Shown: positions 55,524-64,000 of the stretch, in pieces | Position numbering within the stretch: position 1 is the first letter of the stretch | Layout of the letters: each line of letters starts with the position of its first letter | Source: Tetmemena sp. SeJ-2015 | Taxonomy: Eukaryota; Ciliophora; Spirotrichea; Sporadotrichida; Oxytrichidae | DNA length: 64,000 bases | NCBI GenBank assembly: GCA_027382625.1 | Contig: JAJKFJ010022765.1 | Span: 20,245 to 84,244 of the forward strand | Reading direction: 5' to 3' | The notes under the pieces: model-generated | What the model saw: only the letters and a program-made list of their open reading frames with translations | What the model was told of the DNA's origin: nothing | Databases searched by the model: none | Made by a program: the position numbers and the translations under genes

Positions 55524-57644
55524 TCATTCCATTTCCCCTGGTTCATCGTATTCTGTATAAATTTCAATTTCTTTGATTTTGAATAATTTATCTCCAGCCA
55601 AATACTCATCTATTGAAATATTTAATTTTTCAAGTGTTTCTGTAAGTTCAGGTGTTTAGACTTTATGCAGATTTGACTTTCCTCTGCGTATTTCATTCTC
55701 AAGTCCATTCCTAAATAAGATAAATGCACCGCCTCCATATTAAGGTTCAGAAGCAGAACTTGAGACATATCTAAAAAATAATTCTGGAGAATGAATCTTT
55801 TCATGATCAAGTGAGAAGAAGAATGAGTGAGATTGGTTTTTGAGATAATCTTCCTGCAAATAAATCTTTTACTACATTTTTTCTTCTTATTCTTCAAATG
55901 AATCAAAACTTCCAAAACATTTACCCTATTCTGATTTTATAAGAACTATCTCGGCTCAACTTATTAGCCCTGAATAATAATTATGGGTCAAATAGCATTA
56001 GATGATCGAAAATTCGCATGAATTAAAATTAAATTTATTAGAAGTAACGAATTACCCGAACTTATTTTAATAAGCCAATTTCTAATTAAAATGGAATAAG
56101 CTTGAACTTGAAAAGATAGAGGAAGAATTTTAAGTCTACTATTAAACATGAGAATTGAAAAAAACCCCAAATCATATTTATGTCTTTTTACTACCTCTTT
56201 GAACTGAAATTATGCAAGTCAACGAATATAATCATAATTTAAATTAAAAATTGAATATATATATAAATATTATATTTTAGATGAGTACTACAAAAAATCC
56301 ATTATAGACCAAAACTTGATGATTTTTACCCTTCATTTGTTATATTAACTCAAATTTCTACTATCAAAATTCAAATTTCTCTTCACAAATGAGGACTAAT
56401 TGCACGTTAAAGTTATGTCTATTTGTGTTAATTTAATAAATGTCAAATTCTGGATAATTTAATTGTATTTGTCCCATATTTGTATCCTTTTCAGTCCAAT
56501 CCCTAAATTTTTCAATGCTTCCGCGATAAAATAATGCGGTTCCTTCTTCAAAATACTTATTATTCCCATAAGAATTAGACTTTGCAATTATCTTGCTTAA
56601 GAAACTTAACTTATCAGGTGTTGCTATTTTTGATCCGATAAATGCGCTTAAAATTTTAGAATAGTCAGGTGCTTTTTACCACTCCTCTTAGCATTACTTT
56701 TATTTGCTTTCATAATTTTTCCAATGATAACCGTCCTCACATGATTAAAAGAAAGAGCAAAGTTTTTCTATTCTCATTATATTATTCCTATATTCAGTTT
56801 TATTGCAGGTACTGCCCTCAATAACTATGGCTTCCAAGAAGATAATTTGTTCTTGGATATTTTTATGCCAATCCTTAAGGATTTCTAAATTATTTTGTCT
56901 CTCTCTTATCAAATTGGCCCACTAAATATTGATTGTTCTTGAGTCATTAATCTGACACTCCTGACAATAAAGTTTCATATTTATCCATTTGCTTTCTTTC
57001 GTGAAAGCGCAAAGCTGGTTCTTATGCTCTTCGCATGTGATATATAATTAACTCCCTTTTCTTTCTTAATTGCTTTCCAAAATTTTAATGATTGCTTTGT
57101 TATAAAGTAATTAAAAATGAATTTAATGATGGGGTAAGGAAATAAGTTAGAGAAATTCTATTCTTAAAAATAGTTATGTTAAATCTAATGTAAATTTAAA
57201 TTGTGACAAGATGAAAAAAAGTCAACTTCTATAATATTTATTATAGGGAGTGGAATCGTTTCATGAGATTCTATTTAATTATAATGCATGATGCCAGATC
57301 TTAATTTATACAGAGATTTTTACATATATCCTTCATTAATTTTAGCTATAGTTTTGTACTAAAAGCAAAAGATTTATATAATATTATACTCCTTAAAATT
57401 TCTTAAGGATTTATCTTATTTCTATTCACACAAGCAATAAACTTAATGATCTTTATAGGAGTTTCTTGGGAATATCCTGCTTCACTTTATCAATAGGACA
57501 TTCAAATTGGTTCTTGTCTTGAGGGTTCTTAAAAGAGTTGAGGCAGCTCTCACATATAGTGTCTCCACATTCTGGGAGGATCACAGGCTTTCTGCTATCG
57601 AGGTTGTAACTCCTGTTACAGGCTTAACAAATGGTGGCCTCCAT
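55524..57644 (-). CDS. RING / B-box-like / coiled-coil / TLDc protein, array copy 4
   Basis: It starts at 57644 (MEATICQACNRSYNLDSRKP), with RING residues CGDTICESC and CPID. The B-box-like and coiled-coil blocks lie at about 56780-57090. TLDc pieces are near 56460-56700 and 55524-55950, ending EYLAGDKLFKIKEIEIYTEY and a stop at 55524-55526. An insert of about 470 bp (55985-56455) absent from copy 2 splits the TLDc domain. There is no paired small zinc-binding gene upstream of this copy. Confidence 0.7.
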
Positions 57645-59889
57645 TCTCAAAATTGGTAGTAAATCGAATCTTTTAACTTTTTATTAATTACAATTTATGT
57701 TTTAAAATTAGCAAAGAGAGTTAAATGTATGTGAGTGAGAGAGAGAGTGTAAGAAAGTTAATTTTAATGAAATTAACAAACTAGATTTATAGTCTAAATG
57801 CTGTTCTGTGATCAAGATTAAATCCCAAAGATTATTTAAGCTGGAATAAGTTTATTGAAAAATCAATAGGTTTCTTTTAAAGAACAAAGAGTAATTATCA
57901 CTTAAAAAGGATTGTTTTGTTCTTCTTGAGTTACTCGTTGCTCACCGCCATTCAATATTCCTCTGTTTTTCCTAGCAATCATCTCTTAATAGGACCACTT
58001 TGGGATGAGCTTCTTGATAATCTCTCATTTCTTAAAAGGCTTCAAGGATCAATTCCCCATCGTATAGAAGAATTTTATTTCTGTGTTTGTGAGTCCTGGA
58101 GAATTGCGTGAAGTTAGTGGAGCTGCTCTTCTTCTTGGCAATATTGCTCAGTTTTTATTTGCGCTAAACTTAAATTTATTCATTTCTTAATTTATCTTGA
58201 ATATTATATTTATTTTATTCATATATCTATTTCAAATTTAATATCTTGTCTGATTTCTTATTTAAGATTAAGTTAAGGAGGAAGATCAACTAATTACTGA
58301 GGATTTAATGCTTGAGATTTAGTGATGATCAATATTTGTATTTTATTGCTACTTATGTTTCATTAAATATGAATTTAATGAGATTAATGAGAAGGGGGAC
58401 TTTGCAAGTATGTCCAATGAAGGTGATACTCATAGGATCCTGCATTGAATTTGAAATTATTTATTACTTATAAATTTGGCAGATTGAGATTTTATATCTG
58501 AGTTGGATACTAATGATAGTCAAGTTCAAGTTTCCACTGGAAAATAATATCTATTGATGATAGGTTTAGGTCCCTATTATTGTTATTATCAGTTCTAGTT
58601 TTTTGATAAGCTTTTAACATAAATATATTATTCAGTGGATTATTATTTATAGTTTTATGGGGAGTAGCTTCGTGGTTGTGCTGGAAGCATGCTTACAATA
58701 TTGATATTGTAAGGATTTTAATTAAAATCGATGATTGGTTAAAATAATAAATGGATAGTTGCAAAATTGTGACAGTTATAATCGCAGATTCACCCCCTGA
58801 TCTGTAGCTTGTTCGATAGCTTATTGAAAATAAAGATGATCATCTTCACAGCTTATCTTAGCAGTGAGATATGACTCACGCTTTCTTCTTCATCCTCATC
58901 TTTGTCTAAACTTGTGTTGCTTATAACTCTAAACTATGCGCTCCCACACAAAAGTTATTACAATTATGAAAAATTGAAAAATTAATGCTGAATCGAATGA
59001 TGTAATAATTATTTAAATTGGAAAAACTTCAACTGCCACTCATTTATTCCATTTTAATAATAACTAATTTAATTCACTTTTGTATTAAATTTTCAAAACT
59101 TTAATAATCTTTTGACAATATTGAATGAACTTTCAAACTAGTCAGATACAACAAAAAGGAAATTAGCACTATTAGATTTTTATCACAAGTATCCTCAAAA
59201 CATTAAAATGAAATAAAAAGTCAATCAGACAAGCCAAATAAATATTGGCTAAATGATGGTAGTGTAAACAATGCTGACAAGCAGCATCTCTCTGAAATTT
59301 AAATCATATATTCTTTTTATTATTAAAAAAAACAGTAAAGGACCGGCACTCACACCAAAAATATAAAAAACTTATTTATTTTAAAAATATAGTAATCGAC
59401 AATCAACTATTCCTATCTACTTATTTCAGAAAATTAAATTTATTAAAGTTTATATTCTCAACTGAAGTAAAAAATAATTGGAAAATAAGGGAGGATTGAT
59501 TTTGGGAAGAATTACTGGATCATCTCGTATAAAATTTTGAAATGATCTAGATCAGAGCTATCAATTGAGTGCTATGGCATAAGATACCAAAGTAAATAAT
59601 CATTATTACATGATCCTTTGTTATTGCAGGAAATTTTGCCTCTCCAAGTTATTAAATTTATCAATTAGTTAGTAATAAAAAGCCTTTAGAAATATTTTAA
59701 TAAAGTTTTCCCATTAAAATTTAAGTTAGGATATCTCTAATGATTCTCACACTACTCATTTAGTGATTTTATTTTTATGAACCTAAATTATTGTAAAATA
59801 TCCTAATCATGGTCGATTGATACCAAGAAGGATATGCTTGAAAGATATTCCTATAAATCGGCTCCTTCTAGATATTATAATTCAGCAGT
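57645..59889. other. Non-genic region in the array
   Basis: No gene is supported. A 64-codon plus-strand frame at 57917-58111 has no recognisable features. A dispersed repeat lies at about 58790-59090. Confidence 0.4.
58790..59090. repeat. Dispersed repeat, second family
   Basis: Shares TCGATAGCTTAT, GATGATCAT-like and CAACTGCCACTCATT segments with 60640-60890. An inverted relative lies near 48425-48600. Divergence is substantial. Confidence 0.5.
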
Positions 59890-60070
59890 CAAGCGTTGGG
59901 TGTTTATCTAAGGCGACGGAGAAACCATATTTTTTATTTTTGAAAGCAAAGTGATGATTTTGAGAATGTTTATCACAAAATTTTCTCCTTTGTCTTCAAA
60001 AATTACTTATTTTGTTTTTTTACAAATCTTTCTTTCTTCTTTGCTTTAAATGAGATTAAGTTTTTACTTT
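59890..60070 (-). pseudogene. 5' remnant of the twin CX9C gene, fragment 4
   Basis: TTGGGTGTTTATCTAAGGCG resembles the full gene's reverse-strand sequence near 38231-38251, and the following 150 bp keep its order with much decay. Confidence 0.6.
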
Positions 60071-60232
60071 TGACTCTAACTTAAATTCAATATTAAATTG
60101 AACAAAAAGTTAAATTAGAATTGTAAAGTCTCAAAAAGTGTGAAGAATCTGTAACTTAAAATATTCCTGAATTGAGTTTAATCAAATAAAAACTTCTTTT
60201 GTCGTTTTTTTTTCTTCTATAGTTTGTTTGAT

Positions 60233-62207
60233 TCATTCCATGTCAAATTCTTCGTATTCTGTGTATATTTCAATCTCTTTTATTTTAAAAAGTTTATCTC
60301 CTGCTAAATACTCTTCTCTTGAAGAATTAAGATTACTTATTGTTTCGATCAATTCAGGTTCATCGCACTTATGTAATCTCGTCCTTCCTCTACGAATTTG
60401 TTTGTAAAGACCTTTCCTATAAAGTATAAATGCTCCACCTCCAAAGATGAGTCGAGGGTTATTTTATTCATCATATTTACTATAATCTCTACTCAAAGAA
60501 TGTTAGGGGAAATGAATCGTTTCATGATCTAGGGAGAAAAAGAATGAGTAGTTGTCACACTATTGTCTAAAATATAATTTTAATAGAGTATTTAATAAAA
60601 ATAGAAGTCAAAGTCTGAAATGGAAGAAGGTCCATCAATGATTTTCGGCTTAGCTTGATCGATAGCTTATAAAAATTAATATGATCATGAGTTTCTTCTT
60701 AATTATATTTATAAAGCTTATCAACATTATGCCTTCCTCTTATTTTGTGAGCTTCAGACACACAAAAACATGAAAGTAGATACATTTTTAGAATTTCAGT
60801 GAATCAATCAGCTTAATAATTTTTCAAATTCGAGCGAGTTTAACTACCATTCATTAAAAAAAATAAATGCAATACTTAATTTAGTTCTTTATTATAAAAT
60901 TCCTGGTTATATTAAAAGTTGTCTTGAGAAAAGAACATTATTGTTCCTTTTGAATCAAAGCTGCCAAAGCATTTCCCTTAATCTGACTTTATAAGAACTA
61001 AAAATACATCACTTTAATAAGGCCGTTTCTTGTAAATTTATCCAATCTTATCCTTAAATCCATTATAGCTTCCACGATATACTAAATCTATTCCTTTCTT
61101 GAAGTATTTTTACCTTTTATCTTTAGCATTACATTTTTCAATTATCTTGCCTAAAAATTATAGCTTATCAGGTGTAACAATTTTTGATTATACAAAACCG
61201 CTTAGAATTTCAGAATAATGAGGTGATACAAACCATTGCTTTTAAATTGGATATTACTTCTCTATATTTTAACTTTATCTCCAATGTCCACTCTCTCTTG
61301 ATTAAAAGAAAGAGCAAAGTTACTCTATTTCATCTATTTAAATAGTATAATCCTCACTATCACAGGTATTGCCTTCGATAACAATGTTTTCCAAAAATGT
61401 TATAAATCCTTAGATGTTTTTATGCCAATCCTTCAGGATTTCTAAATTATTTTACCTCTCCTTTATCAAGTTAGGCCATTTAATTTAGATTGTATTTTTA
61501 TAATGAATATCACAATCTTGGCAAAAAAGAATTTTATTTATATCAGCGTCTTTCTTTGTGAAAGAGCAAAGTTGATTATTATGTTCTCTGCATGTTATAT
61601 TAAGCTAAGGCTCTTTTCTTTCTTGATTGGACTCCAAAATTCGCATTATAGCTTTTACGTAAACATATTTTTGAATTAAAAAGTGGATCAAAAAAAATAG
61701 AGATATAAAATTTTAAAAGTGCCGTATATCAAAATGAAATAACTTCGAATTATGATTGGACGACGAAATATTCTACCACTTAATTTGATTTGATTGATTT
61801 GGTTAGAAATAGTAATTCTCTTCGTTGATTTATAATTGTTCACTTATGAAAAGAGAAGAGTTCATTATATTTAAATTAAAGACATTCTATCCATTAAAAT
61901 CTATGTTATTTCGTTTACCCAACTTTTAAAGCTAATTATTTTAAATAGTTCAATTATAATCATTAAAAAAATATCCTTCATATATCTCTTCACAGAGCAA
62001 TTATTATAATTGCCTTTATGCGGGTTTCTGAGGAATCTGCTGCTTTACCTTATCGATTGGACATTCAAATTAGTTTGAATCTTGAGGGTTCTTGAAAGAA
62101 CTAAGACACCTCTCACAAATAATGTCTCCACACTCTGGCAGGAAAACAGGCTTCCTGTTATCAAGGTTGTAGCCTCTATTGCAGGCAAGGCAAATCATTG
62201 CTTCCAT
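60233..62207 (-). CDS. RING / B-box-like / coiled-coil / TLDc protein, array copy 5
   Basis: It starts at 62207 (MEAMICLACNRGYNLDNRKP), with RING residues CGDIICERC and CPID. The B-box-like and coiled-coil parts lie at about 61380-61660 and the TLDc parts at 60960-61260 and 60233-60560. It ends EYLAGDKLFKIKEIEIYTEY before the stop at 60233-60235. An insert of about 390 bp near 60560-60950 splits the TLDc domain and contains a member of the dispersed repeat at 58790-59090. It is closest in sequence to copy 4. Confidence 0.7.
60640..60890. repeat. Dispersed repeat copy inside TLDc copy 5
   Basis: Related to 58790-59090. It lies within the paralogue-specific insert of copy 5 and so probably belongs to an IES. 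Confidence 0.5.
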
Positions 62208-62811
62208 TCTTCTCAAAATTGATAGAAAATTTAATAGCACTCTCTTTTTAATATAGCTGAGTTTCTATCAATAAAGAGGATTAAATTTAGAATTAACTTA
62301 ATAAATTTGAATCCAACAAGGTTGGTTTGGAATGTTTTTGGTTGGATTCATTAGCATTCTAATTAATCATGAAAATTTAAATAACTAATTTCTGAAGTAC
62401 TTTTCAAGAAGTGGTATAATGAAATGATCCCATTGAAACGAAAATTTTGTAATTTTAAATCTCGTTTATTCAATTTTATAGTTCTAAAGTTATGATTATG
62501 ACATATTTCTTATACATATAATTTTATAATCAGCAGAAAAACTCAAACTTAAAATAAATGAAGTACCAAAAAATACAATATAGAGAAAAAATATATCAGT
62601 TTAATTTCTAATAATTTTCACCTTTTCATGTTTTATATAAATTTAAATTAGACATTTATTTCTCAGCAATAATTAAGAATTATTAACGATTATTAGATAT
62701 GCTTTTATATATTCTATGAGTGTTAAAAATGAGTGAGATTGTGAGAGATAGTAATAATTAATTTAATCAACAAGCTAGATTTAGTATATTCTGCGCTCAT
62801 TGCTCTCTTAA

Positions 62812-63154
62812 ATGAACTCACAGCAATAACCATCCTACTTCTATAACAATTCCCTCTCCAACATCGCACCCGACCATCAGTAAATTTTAAATGCTAGTAT
62901 GATTATAATTATATATTTGCGTGAGGAGTTTATCTGTGCTAGGTATTTGAGCAATCGAAGCTTCCAGAGATTGCATACAGATTTAACCCTGCCGGTAAGC
63001 CACAACCCTCCCTTTAATCATGAATTATAATATGAAGATAGTAGTTAATTTTTTATATGAGTGTGTAGAAGAGGACAGAATATTTACCTGCGACAAGCAT
63101 CAGCAAAGACTAATCTTTTACGGAGGATAAACATGGATGGACTGGGAGTAGAAA
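62812..63154 (+). CDS. Small zinc-binding protein, array copy 4
   Basis: ATG 62812 opens MNSQQQPSYFYNNSLSNIAP. An AGT-flanked insert resembling that of copy 3 follows, then FICARYLSNRSFQRLHTDLT, the GT-AG intron and YECVEEDR-type sequence ending GGQTWMDWEQK. The second Cys of the first CxxC is replaced by Tyr, so zinc binding may be lost and the copy may be decaying. It lies about 600 bp upstream of RING-TLDc copy 5. Confidence 0.6.
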
Positions 63155-63568
63155 CTTAAAAAATTACAAGAATCCTTTAATACAATATAAAATTCATAAT
63201 GAATAAAGCATTATTAAATTGACAAGTTTTTGTTTAGATTATAAGTATCATAAATTTCCGTTGCTAAAATGGATATAATAATGACAGCATAATAATAAAT
63301 TTGGTGTTAAAGAAATGCTGATAAATCTGCATATTTTAATTTAACTGCTGGTCTTTTAATATACAGACTTCAATAGAGGGAAAGAAATGAAATTTTATTT
63401 TCTGTTTAGATCCTTTTATTTTTTGACATAAAAAATGAATATTAGTACAAATAATTAAAAAGATTATTGAAATCAAAGTGTATGATTTAAGATTTTCATG
63501 CATTGTGTTCAGTATATTGATATTAAAATTAAATAAAAATTAATCATATAATTTCTCTTCAATGCAAA

Positions 63569-64000
63569 TCACTCCATACCTTCTTCACTTTAATATTCTA
63601 TATATACCTCAAATTCTTTTATCTTGAAGTGTTTATTTCCTGCTAAATAATCGTCTTTTGAAATTTTTAACTTTTCAAGAGTTTCATTTAGTTCAGCTGA
63701 ATCATAATAATCCAAATAGCTATTGCCTCTGCGTGCTGCTCTTCCTAATAAAATCCCATACAAATTAAGAAAAAAAGAATGAGTTTAGAATAACTAATTT
63801 CTTGCGGAGGGGAGGGTGGGAGTGAATGTCCTTCTTTTTATTGTCTAAATATATCAAAAGATGCCCATAGAAGCCGAAATCAACAAAAAAAATAAATAAA
63901 TTTTAAACATTGAAATTTTTTGGAGTGAAAATTTTTACAAGTCTATTTTTGCTAAAAGTTTCTATTAATTATTTTCATGCATAAACTTGATGGCTTCTTT
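63569..64000 (-). CDS. RING-TLDc array copy 6, 3' part only (window edge)
   Basis: Only the end of the TLDc domain is inside the window: GRAARRGNSYLDYYDSAELN, ETLEKLKISKDDYLAGNKHF and KIKEFEVYIEYQSEEGME, stop at 63569-63571. Beyond about 63770 an AT-rich insert begins that has no match to the coding part of other copies. The gene continues past 64000. Confidence 0.7.

Noticed and set aside
57917..58111. 64-codon plus-strand frame after TLDc copy 4
   Set aside because: No homology to the array genes, no recognised motif, and it stands alone in AT-rich DNA.

Overview
The window looks like germline (micronuclear) DNA of a spirotrich ciliate, most like a hypotrich such as Oxytricha, Stylonychia or Tetmemena. 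Two observations support this. (1) Genes read through only if TAA and TAG encode glutamine and TGA is the sole stop, as in U2A', DHFR-TS, the AMPK alpha kinase and the PAS protein. (2) Conserved genes are interrupted by short AT-rich inserts that are usually not GT-AG introns. Each insert is flanked by a 2-11 bp direct repeat, and deleting the insert plus one repeat copy restores a family-typical protein. These are internal eliminated sequences (IESs) with pointers. GT-AG introns also occur. No telomere repeat is visible. The genus is inferred.

Left part, 1-37.5 kb, is gene dense. It holds a hypothetical gene (309-1214), a 60-residue gene (1616-1871), spliceosomal U2A' (2306-3173), a SAC3/THP3-like gene (minus, 3304-4440), a small membrane protein (5238-5844), two weak candidates (6091-7404), an AMPK/SNF1 alpha kinase (minus, 7443-11380) with a long inverted repeat inside it, and an unidentified GC-richer open frame (minus, 11788-12363). 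It continues with a 6.8 kb polytopic PAS protein (12741-19552), an RGG-box mRNA-binding protein (20627-21811), a small ORF, a DNAJC21/JJJ1 co-chaperone (minus, 22440-24649), a CaMK-type kinase (25037-26758), a large low-complexity protein (27231-31851), bifunctional DHFR-thymidylate synthase (32295-33986), a PDRG1-like prefoldin (minus) and an EF-hand/C2 membrane protein (35080-37330).

Right part, 37.5-64 kb, is a tandem array. It starts at a twin CX9C gene (37523-38349). After that come six head-to-tail copies (the last cut by the window end) of a RING / B-box-like / coiled-coil / TLDc gene on the minus strand. Four copies are paired divergently with a small zinc-binding gene on the plus strand. 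Decayed 5' fragments of the CX9C gene recur between units and mark the duplication unit. Paralogues differ by insertions: a 486 bp element with perfect 16 bp terminal inverted repeats, members of a ~300 bp repeat family, and long AT-rich blocks. Several lie in coding regions and must be removed to leave an open frame, so they behave as young IESs. A 1.28 kb near-perfect palindrome sits between units 1 and 2, and a shorter derivative of it is nested in unit 3.

A few single-base frame breaks (kinase at 25-26 kb, DNAJC21, the 27-32 kb gene) look like sequence errors or very short eliminated bits rather than decay, because the flanking coding sequence is well kept. Coordinates of multi-segment genes give the outer span only.
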